Source: Chloroflexota bacterium (GTDB lineage: Bacteria > Chloroflexota > Anaerolineae > Anaerolineales > Villigracilaceae). From it: a DNA stretch of 9,326 nucleotides. The stretch lies in NCBI GenBank assembly GCA_016191895.1, contig JACPVD010000324.1:1-9326 (forward strand), written 5' to 3'. Below, in pieces: positions 1-6,310 of this stretch (the stretch's first letter is position 1; the number at the start of each line of letters is the position of its first letter). The position numbers and the translations under genes are program-made. The notes beneath the pieces were generated by a model, which saw nothing but the letters and a program-made list of their open reading frames with translations, ran no database searches and was not told the DNA's origin.

Positions 1-1
1 G

Positions 2-1138
2 GAAGTGAAACCCGCGCTTGAACATGCGCGTCATGCGGGAATCCGCACGGTGATGATCACAGGCGACTTTCCCAATACCGCCAAAGCCATCGCCGAATTG
101 ATCGGCCTTCTGCGGCCCGGCAAGAACGTGTTGACTGGCGCGCAACTGGACAAACTCGATGATGCCGCACTTAAGAACATCATTGAAGATACCGATGTGT
201 TTGCCCGCGTTTCCCCCGAACACAAGATGCGCATTGTGGACGCGTTGCAGGCCAATGATGAGGTCGTGGCAATGACCGGGGACGGCGTTAACGATGCGCC
301 GGCGATCAAACGCGCAGACATCGGCGTATCCATGGGCATTACCGGTACGGATGTAGCCAAGGAAACCGCCGACATGGTGCTTACAGACGATAACTATGCA
401 AGCATTGTCGCGGCGGTGGAGCAGGGACGCATCATCTACAGCAATATCCGCAAGTTTGTATTCTTCCTGCTTTCTTCGAATGTGGCGGAGATCATGATCA
501 TCTTCCTCGCCACTCTCGCGGGGTTGCCCGCCCCGTTGACCGCCATTCAACTTCTGTGGCTGAATCTCGTAACAGACGGCGCGCCCGCGCTGGCGCTGGC
601 CATGGAAAAAGGCGATCCCGATATCATGGATCAAAAGCCGCGCGCCAAGTCTGAACCGATCGTGAATCGTTCGATGGGTATCGGCATTGCCGTGCAAACC
701 GTCATGCAGACGGGCGCGGTGTTGACGGCATTCGTTTTCGGGTTGATCTGGCATCTCGAAACGGGAGCAGTCATCCCGTCGGGAACGAACGCGCTGTCCT
801 TCGTCCTCAACCATGACTGGAGTGGTGTGGATGTTCAAACGGCGGAGACGATGGCCTTTGTCACGCTGTCGCTGGCTGAATTATTTCGCGCCTACACCGT
901 ACGCTCGGAACGCGCGTCTGTTTTCAAGATCGGAATCTTCTCGAACAAATATATGCAATATGCGGTCGGGCTTTCGATTGTGCTGTTGTTGCTCGTCTGC
1001 GCGATTCCGTTCCTGCAACCGATCTTCAACACGCATTTTCTTTCGGTGCGTGAGTGGACGGTTGTGCTGGGGCTGGCGCTCACGCCGGCGATTGCCGAAG
1101 AGATCACAAAATTCTTTTTGCGAAGAAACAAGGCCTGA
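2..1138 (+). CDS. Calcium-type (P2A) cation-transporting ATPase, C-terminal part
   Basis: This is the C-terminal portion of a P-type ATPase that pumps cations out of the cytoplasm using ATP. The reading frame is open to the left edge, so the N-terminus, the phosphorylation-site aspartate and membrane helices M1-M4 lie outside. Visible in order are the P-domain MITGD segment (about 53-67), the hinge motif TGDGVNDAP (275-301), helices M5/M6 and the C-terminal M7-M10 region ending in FFLRRNKA. Compared with SERCA, the M5 motif SSNVAE keeps Asn and Glu (SERCA N768, E771). The M6 motif NLVTDG keeps Asn, Thr and Asp (N796, T799, D800). The M8-like segment LAEL offers the E908 equivalent. This supports Ca2+ (possibly also Mn2+) as substrate; the M4 glutamate cannot be checked. 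The gene next door is another metal exporter. Family is certain; the ion is inferred. Confidence 0.93.
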   Translation, partial: EVKPALEHARHAGIRTVMITGDFPNTAKAIAELIGLLRPGKNVLTGAQLDKLDDAALKNIIEDTDVFARVSPEHKMRIVDALQANDEVVAMTGDGVNDAPAIKRADIGVSMGITGTDVAKETADMVLTDDNYASIVAAVEQGRIIYSNIRKFVFFLLSSNVAEIMIIFLATLAGLPAPLTAIQLLWLNLVTDGAPALALAMEKGDPDIMDQKPRAKSEPIVNRSMGIGIAVQTVMQTGAVLTAFVFGLIWHLETGAVIPSGTNALSFVLNHDWSGVDVQTAETMAFVTLSLAELFRAYTVRSERASVFKIGIFSNKYMQYAVGLSIVLLLLVCAIPFLQPIFNTHFLSVREWTVVLGLALTPAIAEEITKFFLRRNKA

Positions 1139-1142
1139 TGAC

Positions 1143-1251
1143 AAAACTCCCGTCAGGGAGCGTTTCCTTGTCCAATTCCAAAACACCCCACATGCCTTTT
1201 TTTGTGGAGAAAATTTCTTTAAGAAACAGTCTCTTAGAGAACGGGAGTTTT
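1143..1251. repeat. Nested inverted repeat between ATPase and CDF genes
   Basis: A perfect 11-base inverted repeat (AAAACTCCCGT at 1143-1153, ACGGGAGTTTT at 1241-1251) brackets 87 bases. Nested inside are GAG/CTC (1158-1160 with 1231-1233) and GTTTC/GAAAC (1162-1166 with 1223-1227), so the whole element could fold into one interrupted hairpin. A competing local hairpin, CTCCC-GTCA-GGGAG (1147-1160), could end the ATPase transcript, but its T-run is poor. The right arm runs into T residues and may act as a terminator. No clear target-site duplication is visible. It could be a transcription terminator, a structured RNA or a small MITE-like remnant. Confidence 0.45.
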
Positions 1252-1277
1252 TGTTCGAAAGTGATGAGTTTCGTCAG

Positions 1278-1306
1278 TTGTTTCCCGCTGTAAAAAAATA
1301 TACAAT
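1278..1306 (+). promoter_or_regulatory. Sigma-70-like promoter for the CDF gene, probably leaderless
   Basis: TTGTTT (1278-1283) and TACAAT (1301-1306) are separated by exactly 17 bases. Transcription would be expected to begin about 7 bases after the -10 box, which is the A of the ATG at 1313. No Shine-Dalgarno sequence precedes this ATG. This is consistent with a leaderless mRNA. Confidence 0.6.
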
Positions 1307-1312
1307 CCCATC

Positions 1313-2281
1313 ATGTTCAATGACCGCGATAAAAAAAGTTTGATCGCCATCAATCTTGGACTGGGCATCAATATCCTGCTGGCCTTTGTGAAAACGTTGT
1401 TTGGAATCATGGGCCACAGCCCGGCATTGCTGGCGGAGGGAATCAACTCCACCTCCGATGTGGCGTATTACATTGCGGCCAGCATCCTTGTGCGCCTTGC
1501 CAGCAAACCCGCCGACAGCGATCACCCATACGGACATCGTCAAATGGAAAGCATCGCTTCGGTGCTGATCGGGTCGTTCGTCGTCGCCACCGCCGTCGCC
1601 GTGTTCTGGGATTCGTTCGACAAGGTTTGGGACATCATGGATGGCCGCGCGGTTTCCGAAGGAGCGCAACCGTTTGCGCTGTGGGTTGCGCTTGGAACGG
1701 TTGCGATAAAAATCTTCCTCACGCTCTATGTCCGCAGGCTTGGACGCGAGACGAAGAATCCCATTGTGGAGGCGCTCGCCTACGATCATCGCAACGACCT
1801 GTTCTCCGCATCCGCCGCGTCTGTGGGCATCTTCCTCGGCCAGCGCGGACTGCCCTGGGTGGATCCGCTTGCGGGCGCATTGGTTGCCCTGCTGATCATG
1901 CGCACGGGAATTTTTGTCCTGCGCGAGTCGTCCACCGATTTAATGGGCGTTGTCCCAAGCCGCGACCTTGCGGAAAGAATTGCGGGATTGTTGAAGGAAG
2001 TGCCCGGCGCGAAACAACTGGAGGAATTGCAGGCGCATCGTTTCGGACCTCATATCGTGATCAACCTGACGATCGGCATCGACGGCGCGTTGAGCGTGCG
2101 CGAAGGCGATATCATCGCCAGCAACGTGGAAACCAAACTTGCAAACTCGATTCCCAACGTGCGGCGGGTGCATGTTCATTATCATCCAGCGGAGCGGCAG
2201 CATGAAGACATGTCGATCGACGAGATATTAAAGGCTTCGCAAAAACACGCCTCGGCGTATCATCCTGAGTTCTATGAGTGA
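1313..2281 (+). CDS. Cation diffusion facilitator transporter, probable Mn2+ exporter
   Basis: This 322-residue protein is a complete cation diffusion facilitator: six membrane helices (about 12-30, 36-60, 80-100, 121-140, 155-175, 180-203) and a cytoplasmic C-terminal domain (about 208-322) ending near VHVHYHP. Such proteins are dimeric cation/proton antiporters of the cytoplasmic membrane. The helix 2 motif is N45-STS-D49 and the helix 5 motif is D158-HRN-D162. Zinc-type members usually have His or Asp in helix 2 and HxxxD in helix 5. An N-D/D-D set is the pattern described for manganese exporters such as MntE, so Mn2+ (or Fe2+) is the inferred substrate. The ATG at 1313 is chosen because the first helix follows it directly and a promoter sits immediately upstream. 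A hairpin follows the stop codon, so the gene is probably monocistronic. Confidence 0.93.
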   Translation: MFNDRDKKSLIAINLGLGINILLAFVKTLFGIMGHSPALLAEGINSTSDVAYYIAASILVRLASKPADSDHPYGHRQMESIASVLIGSFVVATAVAVFWDSFDKVWDIMDGRAVSEGAQPFALWVALGTVAIKIFLTLYVRRLGRETKNPIVEALAYDHRNDLFSASAASVGIFLGQRGLPWVDPLAGALVALLIMRTGIFVLRESSTDLMGVVPSRDLAERIAGLLKEVPGAKQLEELQAHRFGPHIVINLTIGIDGALSVREGDIIASNVETKLANSIPNVRRVHVHYHPAERQHEDMSIDEILKASQKHASAYHPEFYE

Positions 2282-2294
2282 TTAATAAATTTGA

Positions 2295-2346
2295 GTGTGG
2301 GGTTGTGAGTGCGCTTCGCGCGTTCGCAACCCCACACCCCTTTCTT
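2295..2346. terminator. Bidirectional intrinsic terminator between convergent genes
   Basis: A perfect 11-base stem (GTGTGGGGTTG at 2295-2305 with CAACCCCACAC at 2327-2337) encloses an inner GCGC-TTC-GCGC hairpin (2311-2321). On the plus strand it is followed by CCCTTTCTTT, and on the minus strand by an A/T-rich stretch. It lies between the CDF stop codon and the end of the minus-strand operon, so it can serve both. Confidence 0.75.
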
Positions 2347-2391
2347 TAAAGTCTTTGCGTACTTTGCTCCTCTACGGTAAAAAAGATATAT

Positions 2392-2814
2392 TCATTTTCT
2401 CTTCTTCAAAAATGCATGCATCCCCTTTAACATCTGCTTCCATTCGGATTCGGCGTCGAGTTTGCGCTGCACATCCTCCGCCCGTTGGCGCATGATCGAC
2501 AGCACGCGCTCGTCCTCGCCGGCATCGAGCCAGAAGCCGTGATCGTTCCCGGCGCAATAATCCAGCCTGAGATCGTTCAAGCGGTATTGAAATTCGTCCA
2601 ACGGTTCCCCGCATTGCGGGCATGGATATCCCGTTTGCGATTGGAAATGGACAAGAGACCCTTTGTGCGCGTCGTCATCGAAAGCGACATCTTCGAGTTT
2701 ATCCAGTTCGTTGAAATCCAGCCACATACCGCGGCAGTTTGGGCATGAGTCCACTTCGATCATGCCTTTGTAATATTTTTTCACCAGTTGCGTATTGCAT
2801 TTGGGGCAGTTCAT
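2392..2814 (-). CDS. Small protein with two TFIIB-type zinc ribbons
   Basis: This 140-residue soluble protein belongs to the zf-TFIIB family of unknown function. It has two zinc ribbons. The first uses C3-x2-C6 and C24-x2-C27 followed by GMWLD. The second uses C65-x2-C68 and C87 with H92, followed by GFWLDAGE. The second ribbon therefore looks like a Cys3-His site. The C-terminal 40 residues are charged and probably helical (ending FLKKRK). The start lies 16 bases after the stop codon of the upstream permease gene, with only a weak GGAT ahead of the ATG, so it is probably co-transcribed with the permease pair. Despite the family name, nothing in the sequence shows a role in transcription. Family assignment is firm; the role is unknown. 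Confidence 0.9.
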   Translation of the reverse strand: MNCPKCNTQLVKKYYKGMIEVDSCPNCRGMWLDFNELDKLEDVAFDDDAHKGSLVHFQSQTGYPCPQCGEPLDEFQYRLNDLRLDYCAGNDHGFWLDAGEDERVLSIMRQRAEDVQRKLDAESEWKQMLKGMHAFLKKRK

Positions 2815-2830
2815 ATTTGCATATCCATTT

Positions 2831-4048
2831 CTACTCGCTCTGGTGCAGGGCGTCCACCGATTCCATGCGTGCCGCGATATAAGCGGGATACAAACCGCCC
2901 AGCAATGTAATCGCCAGTCCCATCACGGTGACCGAGATCACGCCATCCGGCGAGAACTGGGCGTAAATCGTGTCGGTAAAAATAATGCCGGTTGCGCCGA
3001 TGTCGCCGATGTAGATTCCATGCACGGTGTAATACCAGACAATAAGCGATCCGACCGCGATTCCAAGAATCGATCCGGCGATGCCGATCAGCGTCGTCTC
3101 GATCAGGAACAAGGCCAATACCTGCCGCCCCTTCATGCCGATCGCCGTCAGGATGCCGATCTCGCGCATGCGTTCGAAGACCGACATCAACAGGGTGTTG
3201 ACGATCACCGACGCGCCGACCGCCAACACAATGGCATTCAACACGCCCATGTATGCGTCCGAAAGTTCCACCGATTGCAGGATGAAACTGTTCATCTCCT
3301 GCCATGTTTTTACAACGTTATCGGGCGCGCGCAACGACTGCGCGACGCCTTCCGATTGATTCTGGTCATGCAACAACATGGTGATCGCGCTGGCATGATT
3401 CTCCGTCGCGGTGAGCGATTGCGTTTTGGAAAGCGGCAGGAACACCGTCGTTTCGTCGTAGGTGGGCGCGCCCGTGTTGTAGAGTCCGCAGACGGTGAAG
3501 ATCGCCTCCACAGGTTGGCCGTTCGCATCGGTCAGGATCAGGCTGAGGGTATGTCCGGATGCGATGTTCAACGAGTCCGCCAATCGCTGGCCGATGTAAA
3601 TTTTGTCGCGGTCATCTCCCATCAAATAATCCCCGCTGACGAGCGCCTCACGGAACGGCGCGTTGACTTCTGACTCTGGCTCCATGCCGATCACACGGAC
3701 GTTCACCGATTCATCCCCGACCGTGAGAATGCCTCCCGTCCAAAGATACGGAGTCGCCGCCCGAACGGAATCCAACCTATTCGCCCGTCCGATGATGTCG
3801 TCTGGATTCTTGAGCAGGTCTTTCCACAGGAGGCTGTTTTTTTCCTCTTCGTACGACTCTTCGCGAATTTGAATGTGACCCGTTTGCAGGCGGATTCCCA
3901 CATCCAATGCGCCCTGCAATTCCCCTTCGGTAACGCCACTCATGAAAATCAACAACGCCACCGCCGAACCGATCGCGAGAATGGTCAGCAACGTGCGGCG
4001 ATGATTGCGAAAGAGATTGCGGTAGGCGATTTTGAAAAGATGGAACAT
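2831..4048 (-). CDS. FtsX/MacB-like ABC transporter permease (second of a pair)
   Basis: This 405-residue permease of the FtsX/LolE/MacB class has one N-terminal membrane helix (about 17-37), a large extracytoplasmic MacB-type domain (about 40-260) and three C-terminal helices (about 268-290, 312-338, 368-392). The coupling segment ERMREIGILTAIGMKGRQV (292-310) is the typical contact with an ABC ATPase. Such permeases transmit ATP-driven motion to extracytoplasmic substrates rather than forming a classical channel. The frame is open upstream to 4186, but the ATG at 4048 gives the family N-terminus MFHLFKIAYRNLFRN; the longer form would add a non-family, Arg-rich extension. It lies 77 bases after the other permease gene and 16 before the zinc-ribbon gene. 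Substrate unknown; in a monoderm host, LolCDE-type lipoprotein sorting to an outer membrane is unlikely. Confidence 0.9.
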   Translation of the reverse strand: MFHLFKIAYRNLFRNHRRTLLTILAIGSAVALLIFMSGVTEGELQGALDVGIRLQTGHIQIREESYEEEKNSLLWKDLLKNPDDIIGRANRLDSVRAATPYLWTGGILTVGDESVNVRVIGMEPESEVNAPFREALVSGDYLMGDDRDKIYIGQRLADSLNIASGHTLSLILTDANGQPVEAIFTVCGLYNTGAPTYDETTVFLPLSKTQSLTATENHASAITMLLHDQNQSEGVAQSLRAPDNVVKTWQEMNSFILQSVELSDAYMGVLNAIVLAVGASVIVNTLLMSVFERMREIGILTAIGMKGRQVLALFLIETTLIGIAGSILGIAVGSLIVWYYTVHGIYIGDIGATGIIFTDTIYAQFSPDGVISVTVMGLAITLLGGLYPAYIAARMESVDALHQSE

Positions 4049-4125
4049 GGGAATCAATTGATATACCAGGAGGGTCTGTGGTCTTTTTTCGTGGCACGTG
4101 TTGCGTGTTACGTTTTTAAATGTCC

Positions 4126-5355
4126 TCACACATGATGCAGCGCCTCGGCGGGTTCGCGCCTCGACGCCACGCGCGCGGGATACCACGCCGCAAGGACGGC
4201 CATGATGAACACCATGATCGCGCGGCGGATCATCATGGAAGGCGCAAGGGTTGCGTATGCCCGCTGGCCTATGAGCGCGGTGACCTCGGTCATTTCGGCG
4301 AATTGGGAATAATCCATGCCGTAGGTTGCAAAGTAGGCGATCATCAGCAGGCCAACGATCATTCCGGCGATCGCGCCCAACATGCCAAGAATGACGCCTT
4401 CGCTGAAAAACAACAACATGATCTGGCGCGGCCTCACGCCCAACGCGCCCAGCAGGCCGATCTCGCGCGTCCGCTCGAAGACCGACATCAACAGGATGTT
4501 CAAAATGCCGATACCCGCGATGAACAACATGATGATGCCAAAGATTTCCATGAACGCTTTATCCAGGTCCATGGTCTGCTTGATCTCGGGGTTATACACC
4601 ACCCATGAATCGACTTCGTACTCCGGCAGGGCGGCCTGCAGGATCGGGGCAAGCGCGTCCTCCATTCCCACCTTCCCGAGCGCGACGATTACTTCCGTGG
4701 ATTGATCGCGCAAATGAAAAAGTCCCTGCGCTTCCTTCAACGAAATGTATACCGTCTGCTTTTCGATGACGGTCAACCCGATGGAATACACGCCGACAAT
4801 GGTCATCGTGCGGCGGCGCATTTGTTCGTGCGCGCCCCGCCCGGTGATAATAATGCGATCGCCCACCCAAACATTCATTTCCTCCGCCAGTCCTTCGCCG
4901 ATCAACACATAGTCCAAATCGTCATAGCGCAGGAATCTGCCCGCCGAAATATTTTCCGCGATCAACCCATACGACCCTTCGACATCAGGCTCGATGCCTG
5001 TGATCGAAATGGAAAACTGCCCTTCGCGGTTCGAAGCCATACCCCCGGTGTTGATCCGTCGCGAAGCGGAGATCACGCCCGGCTGGGCAAGCGCGGTTTG
5101 AATCACTTCATCCGCATTTGCCATCGGCAACAGCGGCATGCGCTGGTATTTTTTACGGTACCCGGGCGCATGGATTTGAATGTTGCCTCCCTGCAAGCGC
5201 ACAGCATTTCCAAAAATAGCCTGTCCCGCGCCTTCGATGAATCCATCGTAGAAGATGAGCAGGCCGAGGCCGAGTCCCATCGCGAGCATGACGATCAACG
5301 TTCGCCGTCGATTCCGCCAGACATTGCGCCACGCGAGGGTCAGGTAAAGTTTCAT
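4126..5355 (-). CDS. FtsX/LolE-like ABC transporter permease (first of a pair)
   Basis: This 409-residue protein has the same architecture as its downstream neighbour: N-terminal helix (about 17-36), extracytoplasmic MacB-type domain (about 40-265) and three C-terminal helices (about 271-291, 313-340, 375-393). It contains the coupling motif ERTREIGLLGALGVRPRQ (294-311). It is similar to but clearly diverged from its partner, as expected for a heterodimer. The ATG at 5355 is chosen because the family N-terminus MKLYLTLAWRNVWRNRRRTL begins there; upstream codons to 5433 add a sequence unlike the family. TACAAT sits 6 bases before this ATG on the minus strand, suggesting transcription starts at the codon itself. 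It is the first gene of a three-gene operon that includes no nucleotide-binding subunit within the window. Confidence 0.9.
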   Translation of the reverse strand: MKLYLTLAWRNVWRNRRRTLIVMLAMGLGLGLLIFYDGFIEGAGQAIFGNAVRLQGGNIQIHAPGYRKKYQRMPLLPMANADEVIQTALAQPGVISASRRINTGGMASNREGQFSISITGIEPDVEGSYGLIAENISAGRFLRYDDLDYVLIGEGLAEEMNVWVGDRIIITGRGAHEQMRRRTMTIVGVYSIGLTVIEKQTVYISLKEAQGLFHLRDQSTEVIVALGKVGMEDALAPILQAALPEYEVDSWVVYNPEIKQTMDLDKAFMEIFGIIMLFIAGIGILNILLMSVFERTREIGLLGALGVRPRQIMLLFFSEGVILGMLGAIAGMIVGLLMIAYFATYGMDYSQFAEMTEVTALIGQRAYATLAPSMMIRRAIMVFIMAVLAAWYPARVASRREPAEALHHV

Positions 5356-5361
5356 AAAACG

Positions 5362-5367
5362 ATTGTA
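5362..5367 (-). promoter_or_regulatory. Putative -10 box for the permease operon, leaderless geometry
   Basis: On the minus strand TACAAT ends 6 bases before the ATG at 5355. This is the same box and the same spacing as at the CDF gene (1301-1306, then 6 bases, then ATG). No convincing -35 box is found at 16-18 bases, and no Shine-Dalgarno sequence is present. The predicted start of transcription coincides with the start codon. Confidence 0.45.
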
Positions 5368-5429
5368 CTCCACTCGCCTGTTGTGTCTGTAGTAGTTACC
5401 CAATTGCAGAAGCACGGTCCAAAGAACTG

Positions 5430-5494
5430 CCACGAATTACGCGAATTCGCGCAGACTGTTTTAAAAAGTTAGCGAAAATTCGTGAAATTCGCGG
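5430..5494. repeat. Imperfect inverted repeat in the divergent intergenic region
   Basis: Arms at 5430-5447 (CCACGAATTACGCGAATT) and 5477-5494 (AATTCGTGAAATTCGCGG) match as an inverted repeat with 3 mismatches in 18 and a 29-base loop. Each arm is itself two GAATT-type half repeats. It lies between the divergently transcribed permease and lutA-like genes, the remaining 210 bases of which hold only promoter candidates. It could be a dispersed palindromic repeat or an operator region. Confidence 0.55.
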
Positions 5495-5551
5495 CTAAAA
5501 GATTTTGAATTATGTATGGCCTAATCTCGATGGTGGGATGCGTTTCGGGAT

Positions 5552-5557
5552 TAAAAT
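5552..5557 (+). promoter_or_regulatory. Weak candidate -10 box upstream of lutA
   Basis: TAAAAT lies 8 bases before the ATG at 5566, which would give a leader of about two bases. No good -35 sequence is present, so this is only a candidate. Confidence 0.25.
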
Positions 5558-5565
5558 GGACGCAT

Positions 5566-6291
5566 ATGACCACCGTCCAACTCTTCGTCACCTGCCTTGT
5601 CGATTCCTTCTTCCCGCAAACGGGGGAGGCCGTAGTGGATATTCTCTCTCGCCTCGGCATCTCTGTCAACTTCCCCCCCGACCAAACCTGTTGCGGACAA
5701 CCGCAATTCAACGCCGGTCTCCGCAAAGATGCGCGGGCTGTCGCGGAACATACAATCAGAGTGTTCGAAAAGACAACCGGAGATATCATCACGCCATCGG
5801 GTTCATGCGCTCATCATTTCAGGCACAACTATCCCGAATTATTCGAAGGCGATTCGGCCTGGCTTCCGCGTGCCAAGTCGCTGGCCTCGCGGACGTATGA
5901 ATTCACCGAATACCTCGTGGACAAACTCAACGTCACCGACCTCGGCGCAACGTGGGACGGCTTGCTGACCTATCACCCCTCCTGCCACACCTTGCGCGGA
6001 ATCAACGTGGATCGGCAACCGCGCGCCTTGCTCCAAAACATAAAAGGCGCAACGCTTGTAGACCTGCCCCATGCCGAAGAATGTTGCGGATTCGGCGGAG
6101 TCATGTCTATCGAGCATCCCGAGCTTTCAGCGGAGTGGCTAAAGCGAAAAATCTCCAATCTCGAAGCGACAAACTCTCCCACTCTCGTCGTCACCGATGC
6201 AGGCTGTCTCATGCATATCGCGGGCGGCCTTCACCGAAACAACAAATCGCAAAGAGTGATGCACATTGCGGAAATCCTGCATAATACCTGA
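5566..6291 (+). CDS. lutA: LutA-like CCG-domain Fe-S protein of lactate oxidation
   Basis: This 241-residue cytoplasmic protein has two cysteine-rich (CCG) domains, as in LutA, heterodisulfide reductase HdrB and glycolate oxidase GlcF. Domain one uses C10, C42-C43-G44 and C81. Domain two uses C140, C173-C174-G175 followed by FGG, and C214. These cysteines bind an Fe-S cluster that passes electrons. Length matches LutA (about 240). The following gene is a LutB-LutC fusion, so the three activities of the LutABC L-lactate oxidation system are all present. The frame is open from an ATG at 5512, but the family N-terminus MTTVQLFVTCLVDSFFP begins at 5566. The stop codon (6289-6291) lies inside the first unit of a tandem 7-base repeat, so the last residues and the ribosome binding site of the next gene may have been altered by it. 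Confidence 0.88.
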   Translation: MTTVQLFVTCLVDSFFPQTGEAVVDILSRLGISVNFPPDQTCCGQPQFNAGLRKDARAVAEHTIRVFEKTTGDIITPSGSCAHHFRHNYPELFEGDSAWLPRAKSLASRTYEFTEYLVDKLNVTDLGATWDGLLTYHPSCHTLRGINVDRQPRALLQNIKGATLVDLPHAEECCGFGGVMSIEHPELSAEWLKRKISNLEATNSPTLVVTDAGCLMHIAGGLHRNNKSQRVMHIAEILHNT

Positions 6292-6307
6292 AACCTGAAA
6301 CCTGAAA
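6287..6307 (+). repeat. Three perfect tandem copies of a 7-base unit (CCTGAAA)
   Basis: Units at 6287-6293, 6294-6300 and 6301-6307 are identical and fill the whole gap between the lutA stop codon and the next ATG (6311). The lutA TGA is supplied by the first unit. The same unit recurs twice at 8705-8718 inside thiN. No Shine-Dalgarno sequence remains for the following gene. Confidence 0.9.
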
Positions 6308-6310
6308 CCC

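Noticed and set aside
1188..1207. Small hairpin CCACA...TGTGG near the T-run
   Set aside because: Five-base stem with the T-run in the loop; not a credible terminator by itself.
2795..3673. Long plus-strand open frame (292 codons) opposite the permease gene
   Set aside because: It is the complement of a well-supported FtsX-like permease; its His/Arg/Asp-rich sequence shows no domain.
4049..4186. Longer N-terminus for the second permease
   Set aside because: The extension is Arg-rich, overlaps the end of the upstream gene, and is unlike family N-termini.
4702..5472. Plus-strand open frame (256 codons) opposite the other permease
   Set aside because: Antisense shadow of a recognisable permease, with no family resemblance and no translation signals.
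5512..5565. Upstream ATG for lutA
   Set aside because: The 18 extra residues do not fit the LutA N-terminus, which begins at MTTVQLFVTC.
6287..6307. Possible CRISPR array
   Set aside because: Units are 7 bases, directly abutting, without spacers; no cas genes nearby.
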